Assembly (NCBI GenBank): GCA_003254925.1
Contig: QANZ01032988.1
Span: 44,711 to 108,710 of the forward strand
DNA length: 64,000 bases
Source of the DNA: Chamaecrista fasciculata
Taxonomy: Eukaryota > Streptophyta > Magnoliopsida > Fabales > Fabaceae
Direction of reading: 5' to 3'
Every line of letters begins with the position of its first letter. The stretch's first letter is position 1. Positions 9,808 to 20,640 of this stretch are shown here, piece by piece. The notes under the pieces are model-generated. The model made no database searches and was not told the DNA's origin. It worked only from the letters and a program-made list of their open reading frames with translations. The translations under genes were made by a program, and so were the position numbers.

Positions 9808-11408
9808 AACATGGAGGAATGTCTAGTCCAAGACAATAAACAAGGGCGCTTTTTGGGAGGCAACCCAAACTTGTGTCTTGCCCAAGTGGCATGCACAAGC
9901 TTTATTTATCTTTAATTCAAGCTTTTAGTTTTTCCTTTTCCAAAAAAAATAAAAAATAAAAAAAATATATATTCTGTTTGTCTAAATTTGATTTTAAATT
10001 TTAGTTTTTATCTTTTCTTTATTCATTTTCGTAATTTATTTGAATTGTTTGCATTTTTAGTTTAGGTCTCAAGTTTTAACTCTTGCCCAAATGTAAAGGA
10101 GCTTGAACAAAAAAATATATATAGTGGAATTGGAAGCTTTGTTGAGGAGCACACTTCAAGGAGAGTCACAGAACACTAAACCAGGGAAGATCACCCTTTT
10201 CCCTATCTTTTTAATTCTGATTTTTATCTAAATTTCACACTAAGGACAGTGTGAAGCTTAGTCATGGGAGGGTATCCTGTTTCTGATTGCTGAATTCTCA
10301 TTGTTTGCTGGTTTAGTTGTTATTTTTGCTGCCGAATCCTATTATTGTGCTGAATTTTTTCATTTGGGAAATCTGTTTTGAAAGTTTTTGCCCTGGTTCT
10401 TTAAAGACTTTATTAGTTTTTTCCCTTGGCTTCCTTTGCATGGTATCAAAAGCTTTCTCCATTGTTAGTAATCTTTCTANGTGCTGAATTTTGAGAGAAA
10501 TCTGTTTTGAAAGTTGTTGCCTTGGTTCTTTAAAGACTATTAGTTTTTCCTTGGCTCCCTTTGTCTATTTTTTAAAGCTTTTTCCATCTCAGTTACCTTT
10601 CTAAAGCATTAGGTCTTCATCTTAATTTTTAAACTTTCTAGTTAGAGAATATGCTTTTAGTTCTTCTCTTAGTATCCCCTTCTAATTATTTCGTGTCACT
10701 GTAAGAACTAAAGCTTGAATCACACACCCTTGCATTAAACTGAAATTTCAACTTGTGTGCTTAATTTGTAGTCACATCTAAGGGTCTTTCAATAAGCTTT
10801 GTTTGGGTTCACTCTTCTCTTGTTATGCCTCTTTTTAGTCCAAAATGAAAAAAGAAAAAAAAAATATTGTTGTATACTCCTCTGTCCACCAAGGTACAAA
10901 GTGCCTTGAAAAATGAAAAAAAAACTGAATAAAAAAAAGGTATAAAATAAAAGGACGAAAAAAGCGGTAATGCATATGAGTCCTCAAGTGGATTATGAGT
11001 AGGCTAGTTGCCCTCTAAGGTCTGTCAAAGTCTGAGTAACCGGGTGCACTGTGTCAAAATGGATGCATTCGCGTCAAAAGGATTATGACAACTTAGGGAA
11101 TGTAATGGACAAATTAAATAGGGACTGTTTTGAGAGAAGAGTTTATCTAAACTTTGTTATTGTTTGTATTCTACTGCTGTGAAACTTGGAAAAGTTGTGT
11201 GAATTAAAATGTGGACAAGTGGTGTGGTTCTTGGCTGAAGTTTTGATGTGAGCTGCGTTATAATTTAAGAGGGATGTTCTTTGAAGGGTGGAAGCTAGCT
11301 TCTCTAATTTTAAAGTTTGATTGTTAGGTTGTGGTCATCTTTTGCTTTGGCTTGATGCTAGATTTGGTTTTTACTTGAGGACAAGCAAAGGTTTAGTCAT
11401 GGGAAGAT
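9808..11408 (+). other. Athila copy A 3' non-coding region
   Basis: Non-coding. It is homologous, in opposite orientation, to copy B at about 12670-13800 and 15650-15920. A tandem duplication of about 130 bp (10348-10482 and 10483-10610, each containing aaatctgttttgaaagtt) is present here but single in copy B. The third ORF of copy B is missing; only about 80 bp stand in its place near 10085-10175. The LTR starts at 11409 after a purine-rich stretch. Confidence 0.7.
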
Positions 11409-12012
11409 TGATAAGTCTGATTTTAGGCAGACTTTTTGGGGGTATTTTATCTATATTTGAATATTATATCTAAAGATTTACCCCCAAAATATCAGATATT
11501 TTGGATTCTCTCTCAATCTTCAAATCAAATTGAAAATGTGATATATTCTTAGATTGACTCTTTATTTGGTAAATATCATGTTTATAAGTTAGGATTTGGT
11601 ACTTGTTCAATCTTTAGTTTGCCTTGCAGATAAGGAAAGATCCTCAAAATCCCTTGAAATCAACAACTAAAAGATATTTTCTGATTTGCATACGCCTTGC
11701 CCAAGATTTGTGCAGATTCTGAAGAGAAGATATTTTTATGTTGCATGCGTCTTGCCCAAGAGTTGTGCAGATTTTGAAGTTTCAACTAAAAGATATTCCT
11801 ATGTTGCATACGTCTTGCCCAAGACTTACGCAGATTCTGCAATCTAAAAGGAGACGTACAATAGAAGATATCTTGTGGGATTATTAGAAGATTTTGTAGG
11901 GGATTTGTGGGATAATTAGTTAGAGTTAGCTCTATAAATAGGAACCCTAGGATTTTCACAAGGACATCTTAGACTCCACGTTGAATTTCATATTTGACGT
12001 TTTTGGTGCTCA
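11409..12012 (+). repeat. Athila copy A 3' LTR, truncated
   Basis: Starts TGATAAGTCTG and follows the LTR to GTGCTCAATG near 12011, then stops; the remaining roughly 780 bp of LTR are absent. It carries three U3 tandem units (CTTGCCCAAG at 11696, 11751, 11814). It abuts the inverted LTR of copy B, with about 45 bp of LTR sequence belonging only to the B side at the centre. Confidence 0.8.
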
Positions 12013-12669
12013 ATGATCCAAACTCACCCTAAGCCAAGATAAGAGAGTTAGCCGCGCAGGGCCATTGAGCACCAAAAACGTCAAATATGAAATTCAGCGT
12101 GGAGTCTAAGATGTCCTTGTGAAAATCCTAGGGTTCCTATTTATAGAGCTAACTCTAACTGATTATCCCACAAATCCCCTACAAAATCTTCTAATAATCC
12201 CACAAGATATCTTCTATTGTACGTCTCCTTTTAGATTGCAGAATCTGCGCAAGTCTTGGGCAAGACGTATACTTCATAGGAATATCTTTTAGTTGAAACT
12301 TCAGAATCTGCACAACTCTTGGGCAAGACGCATGCAACATAAAAATATCTTCTCTTCAGAATCTGCACAAATCTTGGGCAAGGCGTATGCAAATCAGAAA
12401 GTATCTTTTAATTGTTGATTTCAAGAGATTTTGAGGATCTTTCCTAATCTGCAAGGCAAACTAAAGATTGAACAAGTACCAAATCCTAACTTATAAACAT
12501 GATATTTACCAAATAAAGAGTCAATCTAAGAATATATCACATTTTCAATTTGATTTGAAGATTGAGAGAGAATCCAAAATCTCTGATATTTTTGGGGTAA
12601 ATCTTTAGATATAATATTCAAATATAGATAAAATACCCCCTAAAAGTCTGCCTAAAATCAGACTTATCA
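12013..12669 (-). repeat. Athila copy B 3' LTR, truncated, facing copy A's LTR
   Basis: On the minus strand it starts TGATAAGTCTG at 12669, carries three U3 units (motif at 12255, 12318, 12373) and extends to GGTGAGTTTGG near 12015. With 11409-12012 it forms the core of a large inverted repeat whose arms extend outwards to about 10180 and 13800. Confidence 0.8.
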
Positions 12670-13806
12670 ATCCTCCCATGACTAAACCTTTGCTTGTCCT
12701 CAAGCAAAAACCAAATCTAGCATCAAGCCAAAGCAAAAGATGACCACAACCTAACAATCAAATTTTAAAATTAGAGAAGCTAGCTTCCACCCTTCAAAGA
12801 ACATCCCTCTTAAATTATAACGCAGCTCACATCAAAACTTCAGCCAAGAACCACACCACTTGTCCACATTTTAATTCACACAACTTTTCCAAGTTTCACA
12901 GCAGTAGAATACAAACAATAACAAAGTTTAGATAAACTCTTCTCTCAAAACAGTCCCTATTTAATTTGTCCATTACATTCCCTAAGTTGTCATAATCCTT
13001 TTGACGCGAATGCATCCATTTTGACACAGTGCACCCGGTTACTCAGACTTTGACAGACCTTAGAGGGCAACTAGCCTACTCATAATCCACTTGAGGACTC
13101 CTATGCATTACCGCTTTTTTCGTCCTTTTATTTTATACCTTTTTTTTATTCAGTTTTTTTTTCATTTTTCAAGGCACTTTGTACCTTGGTGGACAGAGGA
13201 GTATACAACAATATTTTTTTTTTCTTTTTTCATTTTGGACTAAAACGAGGCATAACAAGAGAAGAGTGAACCCAAACAAAGCTTATTGAAAGACCCTTAG
13301 ATGTGACTACAAATTAAGCACACAAGTTGAAATTTCAGTTTAATGCAAGGGTGTGTGATTCAAGCTTTAGTTCTTAGAGTGACACGAAATAATCAGAAGG
13401 GGATACTAGGAGAAGAACTAAAAGCATATTCTCTAACTAGAAAATTTAAAAATTAAGATGAAGACCTAATGCTTTAGAAATGTAACTGAGATGGAAAAAG
13501 CTTTAAAAATAGACAACGGGAGCCAAGGGAAAATTAATAGTCTTTAAAGAACCAAGGCATCAACTTTCAAAACAGATTTCTCTTAGAATTCAGCACAACA
13601 ATAGGATTCAGCAATCAAAAAAATTCAGCACAATCAAAAAAATTCAGCACAATCAGTGATCAAAAAGCATCTAAACCAATCAGATATCTAGATTTAGCAA
13701 TCAAAAATCGGGACACCCTCCCATGACTAAGCTCTACACTGTCCTCAATGTGAAATTTAGACAAAAACAGAGTAAAAAGAGATAGGAAAGAGTGATCTTC
13801 TCTTGT

Positions 13807-15081
13807 TTAGTGCTTCTGAGCCTCGCTTGAGTTATACTCTTCAAGAAATTTGGAATATTTGATAGGGTAGCGCTCTGTGAAAGCTTTGCAGACTTGAAGT
13901 TCAGCATTTTCAGCTATCAGTTTTTCCCATTCATCGCTACTAGGGGGCGGAGGGGATGATGCTGTAGCTTGGCCAATTTCCTTGGAAGTAGTCTTTTCAG
14001 CTCTTGGCACAAAGGGATTTGCAGGAACAACTTGGAAAGAACCGTCGTTCTCACGACGAAGTAAGCCCATTTTTGTTAAACATATAAGATCAAGGGGCTC
14101 CATTTTAGTCACGGTGAATCCCCTCAGATTTTTCAAAGAGACCAGCTTTGTATTCACAGCAAACAAAGTTATTATAGGACCAAGCATGCAATTTTTAGAT
14201 CCTTTTATAGAATTCATAGCTTGAGATGCTATCCAAGATCCCAAGTTTACCTGTCGCTTCTTCTCCAAACACCATAAAAAGAATAATTCAGTTTTAGAAA
14301 TGATACCGGTGTTTTCTTTTCTATAAGAAAAGGTAGAAGCGAGGAATCTATGGATAATTTTCAAGCTTGGGTTTCTAATAAACTTGGCTTTTGAAACAGA
14401 AGCCACGAAATCAGTTTCATAATTTGCAGTTAAGTCCCTATAATAACTATTGGCATCAAAATCTTCTGGAAATTCTGTGAGGGATTCTAAGTATTCCTGA
14501 GATTTAGCTTCAGCAGAACTAATGAGACCTAATTTCAAATTAAAATCAGTGATAGATAATGCAAATGTTTTCTCTCTTAATTTGAAATTCAAGGTTCCCT
14601 TCTTATTTAAGTCATCCTTCTGATTAAAGCAGAAATTGAGACTCTCATAGAATTCATAACACAAATCATGTAACACGGGATAATTAATTTTAAAAAATAT
14701 TTCCCAACCTATGCCACAGATCATGCCCATGATTTCATCTTTCAATTGTAAACTTTCAAGAACCTTAAAATCTACATATTTACCACCAACAAAAGATTGG
14801 AATTTTACCTCCCTGCTTTTGATCCCCTTTTCAGCTTGCTTATGTCTCTTCGGCAGTCTCCCCCGATTCTTTTTCTTTGGAGTTGCTTTCCCAACCTCCT
14901 CTTCTTCCCTATCAGATTGCAGAGCTTCTAATTCTTTCTCAGGTATGCTTTCTCTTCTCTCTACACTTTGATCGACAACTTCATTCCCTCCTTTATCCAT
15001 GGGATGTACAAGCTCTAGAATTTGCTCACGGACTACTTTTTCCTTCCCTAGCTTCCTCTTTTGCTTTGAATATTGTTTCAT
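13807..15081 (-). CDS. ATHILA ORF-1-like protein in the env-like position
   Basis: A 424-aa frame from ATG at 15081 (MKQYSKQKRKLGKEK) to the stop at 13807. The frame is open further upstream, but only from a non-ATG codon and through low-complexity sequence. The first 100 residues are highly charged (Lys, Glu, Arg). The middle contains motifs typical of ATHILA ORF-1 / putative plant transposon proteins: FALSITDFNLKLGL, RFLASTFSYRKENTG and ISKTELFFLWCLE. It lies between integrase and the 3' LTR, where Athila, Calypso and Cyclops carry an env-like or accessory ORF. I see no signal peptide or clear membrane segment, so an envelope role is not supported. It is absent from copy A. Function unknown. 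Confidence 0.7.
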   Translation of the reverse strand: MKQYSKQKRKLGKEKVVREQILELVHPMDKGGNEVVDQSVERRESIPEKELEALQSDREEEEVGKATPKKKNRGRLPKRHKQAEKGIKSREVKFQSFVGGKYVDFKVLESLQLKDEIMGMICGIGWEIFFKINYPVLHDLCYEFYESLNFCFNQKDDLNKKGTLNFKLREKTFALSITDFNLKLGLISSAEAKSQEYLESLTEFPEDFDANSYYRDLTANYETDFVASVSKAKFIRNPSLKIIHRFLASTFSYRKENTGIISKTELFFLWCLEKKRQVNLGSWIASQAMNSIKGSKNCMLGPIITLFAVNTKLVSLKNLRGFTVTKMEPLDLICLTKMGLLRRENDGSFQVVPANPFVPRAEKTTSKEIGQATASSPPPPSSDEWEKLIAENAELQVCKAFTERYPIKYSKFLEEYNSSEAQKH

Positions 15082-15928
15082 TGTTGAGCGCGAGCAGCTA
15101 TGGAGTCTGATAGTGTAGGTACAACGTTTCACCGCGAAGAGACAACCTTTTACCGCGACGGTACAATGGTTTGAGGATGATAGGTTGCCGACGAAGAAGA
15201 ACGACGGAGGTCCAGAGAGCGGCGAAGAAGAGAAGTTGGCACGGTGGTTGACGGCGAAGAAGAATGGCGGAGGTCGGCGAAGAAGAGATGATTCGCGAGT
15301 TTGTTGGTGAATCGTGCGAGAGAGTTGTGAGAGGCGCTGTAACTTGAAAAGAGTAAGTAGTGGAATTAGGTTTGTAAAGTTATGTTTTACCTGATGTTGG
15401 GTTAAGGGCAAAAAGGGAAATTGACGGTAAAATAATAATTCAACATATATTTAAATAGTGAGAATAAGAGATGAATCAATTTTACCTCCATATTTAAAAA
15501 TTGTAAGTACCGAACTGACCTTTTGTCCTTTTTCACTTACTCAAAACTCTAGTCTACCATTGGAGACCAGATTTGTGCTTCAAAAATTAAGCACCAAACA
15601 AAACATCACTCCGAAGAAGACGAAAAAACCTGCAAGTGTCTTGACTTTTGGGCAAGAGTAAAGACTTGTGAGATCTAAAAAAAAAAATAAAATAACTTTC
15701 TAAAATAAAAAAAAAAACTAAAATTCAGAAAGTAAACAAACTAAGTAAACGTTTTTTTTCTTTTTTTTTCAATTTTTTTTTTATATTATTATTTTTTAAG
15801 GAAATAAGATACTGAATTGAATTAAAAGGACTAAGAATGTGCATGCCACTTGGGCAAGAGTAAATACTTGGGTTGCCTCCCATTAAGCGCCCTTCTTTAT
15901 TGTCTTGGACTAGACATTCCTCTGCACT

Positions 15929-16948
15929 TCAGCTTGTGATCTTAGGCTCTTCAAGAGCTTGAACCTCATGAAAATCATCAAAATTTTCATAGAATGACTT
16001 CAATCTATTGCAATTAACTTTGAAAATTTTATTGGAGTCCAAACTTTGAATTTCAACAGCTCCATAAGGATAGAGTCTCGTTACCACAAAAGGGCCTACC
16101 CACCTTGATCTGAGTTTACTAGGAAATAAACTCAATTTAGAGTGGTACAGTAGAACTTTCTGCCCTTCTTGAAATTGTTCACTTGAAATTCCTGCATCAT
16201 GGAAAGCTTTTGTCTTTTCTTTATATAATTTGGAGCTCTCATAAGCATCCAATCTGATTTCTTCCAGTTCTTGCAATTGCAACTTCCGGTGAGGTTCAGC
16301 TTCATTCATGTTGCATTGCATTACAGCCCAGTAGGATTTGTGCTCAATTTCAATAGGGAGGTGACATGCTTTGCCAAAAATTAGCCTATAGGGTGACATT
16401 CCAATTGGTGTTTTGTAAGCCGTCTTGTATGCCCACAATGCATCATCTAGCCTCAAGCTCCAATCCTTCCTTGTAGGATTCACTGTTTTCTCAAGGATTG
16501 ACTTGATTTCCCTATTAGATACCTCTGCTAATCCATTGGTTTGAGGATGATAGGCAGTGGAAGTCTTGTGAGTGACTCCATATTTCTTAAAAAACGCCTC
16601 TATGGTTTTGTTGCAGAAGTGTGTTCCTCTGTCACTAATGATGGCCCTAGGAACTCCATACCTGGAAAATATGTTAGTCTTGACAAAATCTGCAACAACT
16701 TTAGCATTGTTAGTTCCCGTGGCCTTAGCCTCAACCCATTTGGAAACATAGTCAACAAAAAGCAATATATAATAATTGCCAAATGAATTAGGAAAAGGCC
16801 CCATAAAATCCATTCCCCAAACATCAAAAACTTCACAAATAATAATTGGATTAAGAGGACCTCTATCTCTATGTCCTAAACTCCTTGTTTGTTGACATCT
16901 AGCACATGCTTTGCAAAAATAAAAAGAGTCTTTAAAATTGTTGGCCAA
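15929..16948 (-). pseudogene. Athila integrase
   Basis: Covers the CxxC half of the zinc-binding domain ([12 protein letters not shown]), then the catalytic core with the first Asp in WGMDFMGPF, the second in IISDRGTHF and the Glu in [11 protein letters not shown], then a GPY/F-like module ([19 protein letters not shown]). The HxxxH half ([10 protein letters not shown]) lies in the preceding frame, so a one-base indel near 16930-16948 splits the domain. Integrase would insert the cDNA into the chromosome. The key DDE residues are kept, but the frameshift separates it from RT. Confidence 0.9.
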
Positions 16949-18265
16949 TAAAATCCTGACTCTAAAATTTTTCTAGTTGTCCTTTTGGGACCAAAATGAC
17001 CTCCACAAGCATGTGCATGACAGAATTTCAGAATTGATGCCACATCTTTTTCAGTTACACACCTCCACAAATATGGATCATCCCACATGTAATACCTAGC
17101 TTCCCTTTTAAGTTTATGAACTTCATACCTTGTTAATTCGTCAGGCCAAGTTCTGGTTGCCAAGAAATTCACAATATCAGCAAACCAAGGATTACGACCA
17201 TAAACAGAAAAGAGAAACTCATCTGGGAAATTATCTTTAATTGGAGAAGGAGTTTCTGAACTTGGAATTCTGCTGAGGTGGTCTGCAACAAGGTTTCCGC
17301 ATCCTTTCTTATCTTTTATCTCCAAGTCAAACTCTTGCAATAAGAGTATCCAGCGAATAAGCCTTGGTTTTGATTCTTTTTTTCCCATAAGATACCTAAG
17401 AGCTGCATGGTCAGAAAAGACAATCACTTTGGCACCAAGTAAGTATGAACGAAACTTATCTAAAGCATAAACAATAGCTAAAAGCTCTTTTTCAGTTGTG
17501 GTGTAGTTTCGTTGTGTGCTATCCAAGGTTTTTGAGCTGTAGTAAATCACATGAGAATTCTTTCCAACTCTCTGCCCAAGTACAACACCTACAGCAAAGT
17601 CACTTGCATCACACATAATTTCGAATGGAAGATTCCAATCGGGTGCTTGCAAAATAGGAGCACTTGTGAGTTTATCTTTCAAAGTGTCAAATGCTCTTTT
17701 ACATTCCTCGTTAAAATCAAACTTTTCATCCTTTTGCAGCAGCTTGCACATGGGTTGGGCAATCTTTGAAAAATCCTTGATGAACCGCCTATAGAATCCT
17801 GCATGACCAAGAAAAGCACGAACTTCCCTCACCGAAGTGGGGTATGGTAAGGTCTTAATAATGTCAATTTTAGCTTTATCTACCTCAATTCCATCCCTTG
17901 ACACTATATGTCCAAGTATTAAGCCTTGTTCTACCATAAAATGACATTTTTCATAGTTAAGAACTAAGTTAGAATCAATGCAGCGTCTTAACACTTGGGC
18001 AAGACTTAACAGACATTCATTAAAGGAATTGCCATAAACAGTGAAGTCATCCATAAAAACCTCTATGGACTTCTCTATAAACTCAGAAAATATACTGACC
18101 ATGCATCTTTGGAATGTGGCGGGTGCATTGCATAGGACAAATGGCATCCTCCTAAAGGCAAAAGTGTCGAATGGACAAGTGAAAGTGGTTTTTTCTTGAT
18201 CTTCTGGAGCCACCGGTATTTGATAGAAACCTGAAAAACCATCTAGACAACAATAGTGAGTTGGT
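16876..18265 (-). pseudogene. Athila reverse transcriptase (truncated) and RNase H
   Basis: RT begins abruptly at [19 protein letters not shown], which carries the first catalytic Asp. About the first third of the RT domain is missing. [13 protein letters not shown] is the catalytic YxDD box. RNase H follows ([51 protein letters not shown]), then the start of the integrase zinc-binding region, before a frameshift near 16940. The upstream codons of the open frame (18266-18294) come from a misplaced LTR piece, and there is no ATG. One CTTGCCCAAG motif (17994-18003) lies in frame inside the RT domain. Confidence 0.9.
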
Positions 18266-18293
18266 GCTCGGTTGTCTAATTGATTTGTAAACA

Positions 18294-19034
18294 ATTAAAA
18301 CAAGAGGAGTAGGAGAAACAAAAATATTATAAATTGATGAAACGAATAAGAACAAGATCTCACAAGTGTTGAAACATCCAATCCAAACTCACCCTAAGCC
18401 AAGATAAGAGAGTTAGCCGCGCAGGGCCATTGAGCACCAAAAACGTCAAATATGAAATTCAACGTGGAGTCTAAGATGTCCTTGTGAAAATCCTAGGGTT
18501 CCTATTTATAGAGCTAACTCTAACTGATTATCTCACAAATCCCCTACAAAATCTTCTAATAATCCCACAAGATATCTTCTATTGTACGTCTCCTTTTAGA
18601 TTGCAGAATCTGCGTAAGTCTTGGGCAAGACGTATGCAACATAGGAATATCTTTTAGTTGAAACTTCAGAATCTGCACAACTCTTGGGCAAGACGCATGC
18701 AACATAAAAATATCTTCTCTTCAAAATCTGCACAAATCTTGGGCAAGGCGTATGCAAATCAGAAAGTATCTTTTAGTTGTTGATTTCAAGGGATTTTGAG
18801 GATCTTTCCTTATCTGCAAGGCAAATTAAAGATTGAACAAGTACCAAATCCTAACTTATAAACATGATATTTACCAAATAAAGAGTCAATCTAAGAATAT
18901 ATCACATTTTCAATTTGATTTGAAGATTGAGAGAGAATCCAAAATCTTCGATATTTTGGGGGTAAATCTTTAGATATAATATTCAAATATAGATAAAATA
19001 CCCCCTAAAAGTCCGCCTAAAATCAGACTTATCA
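18294..19034 (-). repeat. Athila copy B 5' LTR, truncated
   Basis: About 740 bp. On the minus strand it starts TGATAAGTCTG at 19034, with three U3 units (motif at 18620, 18683, 18738) and a TATA-like CTATAAATAGG near 18507. It ends at the string GTTTTAATTGTTT, where copy A's LTR continues for a further 690 bp or so. The right flank is atatg. Confidence 0.8.
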
Positions 19035-19479
19035 ATATGCAATCAACGTACACAGCAGAGGAGGAAAGTGAGCATTATTCATTCTGGTGAAAATTGCGGA
19101 ATGCCACCAACAATGCTCGATTCATTACACAGAGGTCCCTGCACTATAATACTGAACACCAAAAGAACATGAACTATATAATACTGTGAACCAAAACAAA
19201 GTTCATTATGATATCAGAGGGTCAGAACGTCATTTTCGCAAGAATTAAAATATAGCAGAAATTGCAGATCAGTCCTAAATCTGAAAAAAAAAACTCGGTT
19301 TAGTCCTTATTGGTATCTAAAACCTAACAATTTCAAAGAAATTGAAACGCCTTTGGAGAGTTCCTCCATTATTCCCTGTTCTAGATCCAGAATATAATCT
19401 ACCCCAAAATGTTCCAGAACATGAGAAGAAGATTAGAGAAAAGAACGAAATCGGATATAAAAATATGATGAAAACCTAC

Positions 19480-19583
19480 CTTTTCTTAAATCAGAGTTTT
19501 TGGAACTAAAGGGAGTAATTTCTCTGACTTCTTTTTGTATCTTCTCCCCCTTTAGATTCGTCTGGAGCTGCTCTCTATTTATA
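19480..19583 (-). promoter_or_regulatory. Candidate promoter and first exon on the minus strand
   Basis: A good TATA box (TATAAATAG, 19575-19583) is followed on the minus strand by a leader of about 70-90 nt and a consensus splice donor (exon end 19480, AAAG then GTAGGT). No ORF follows before the Athila block at 19034, so any gene it served would be interrupted. Sequence-only call. Confidence 0.3.
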
Positions 19584-20640
19584 GCCAAAGATGCCCCTTG
19601 AAATCGAATCTTGATTTAAACTTTAAAATTCTTTATCTTTGATTGTAAATTTGTAATCTATGGTGGGATTTCTATATATTTTGTTTTTGAAAGATATGAC
19701 CAAGATATCCGCAAAATCACTTGAAAAGAGTCCTCAAATATTAAATGTGCTAAGCGAAATCAAAACAATGGGCTTAGCCCATTTACTTTAGTTCAAATCT
19801 TGGCTATCCCTTTCGTTTTATTTATTTTTTATTTTTTTAAAAATTATCTTTATTTTCTTCTTCTTGTTTTTTCATTTATGTTTATATTTTAATTTAATTT
19901 TTTTTCATATTTTTATTAAATATTTTCTCCATACTTCGTTTGGCTTTTACCTTTAAGATTCTTTTTGCTTAATTTTAAATTTAAAGTTTTTTAAACTTAA
20001 ATTATCACTTTATTTTATATCCTTAAAAATTTATTTAATTATGAAAATGGCCTAAAAACTTTTAGTTATTTTCAAAAAGACCAAATAAAATACTGTGTTC
20101 ACTTTATATATTAAGAACTATTATTAAGTTTACTCTAACTAAAAGAAAGATCAATCAAGAATCAAGAATCATACGCAGAAAGATGCATCTTCATACAACG
20201 AAACTTACACGGTTTCGATCGTGATTCACTAATCTATTTGTTCCATGTATCAATTTTTCAAATTAGAGCAACCGTCGAAAAACCTACATTCTGAAAGAGC
20301 AACCGTGGTTCCAAGCATTGAGCCAAATTTTTTTTTGGCACGGGTAGACAATATTATAATTTTAGATTGTTTGGGGGGTTAAATTTTAATTTTTTTTAAA
20401 AAATATAAAGTTTATCTCTTTAGGAGGTTTCCATTCACTTTTTAGAATCATTAGATCTCATAAAAAAATATAATCATGGTAATCAAGATCGCACATAGGA
20501 TCCTAAATGACTGAGATGGTAGTGGGATCATTATTTTTTGGGTAGGATCGTAAGATCGCAATATCCTAGAAATCTTGGTTAGATTTTGAATTTCTTACTT
20601 TTTCTTTGCATTTTGACATTTTTTTTAAGAGAAAACATAC
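19584..20640. other. AT-rich intergenic stretch
   Basis: No ORF or recognisable element. Poly-T and poly-A runs, low complexity. Confidence 0.5.

Larger units (their letters stand above)
5871..12012 (+). mobile_element. Athila-lineage Ty3-gypsy retrotransposon, copy A (pol deleted)
   Basis: The order is LTR (5871-7251), tRNA-Asp primer-binding site (7257-7274), gag (7306-8557, two frameshifts), protease ORF (8536-9807), non-coding 3' region, truncated 3' LTR (11409-12012). RT, RNase H, integrase and the third ORF are absent. The sequence jumps from the end of the protease linker to the stretch that follows integrase in copy B (ggaatgtctagtccaagaca, near 9815). The primer site and the DLGA protease identify the Athila lineage. 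The left flank (ccaag, 5866-5870) has no matching duplication at 19035, so the A plus B block is not one simple insertion. Confidence 0.85.
12013..19034 (-). mobile_element. Athila-lineage retrotransposon, copy B (gag-protease deleted)
   Basis: On the minus strand the order is LTR (19034 to about 18294), an RT truncated at its N-terminus, RNase H, integrase, a third ORF, a 3' non-coding region and a truncated LTR (12669-12013). No primer site, gag or protease is present: the outer LTR joins RT through a 28-bp LTR piece in inverted orientation (18266-18293). The LTR start is about 97% identical by eye to the copy A 3' LTR. Copies A and B together cover nearly the whole Athila gene set, each lacking what the other keeps, apart from the N-terminal third of RT. 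Confidence 0.85.

Noticed and set aside
15082..15411. N-terminal 110-residue extension of the ATHILA ORF-1-like protein
   Set aside because: The extended frame begins at a non-ATG codon and is low-complexity; the first good ATG is at 15081.
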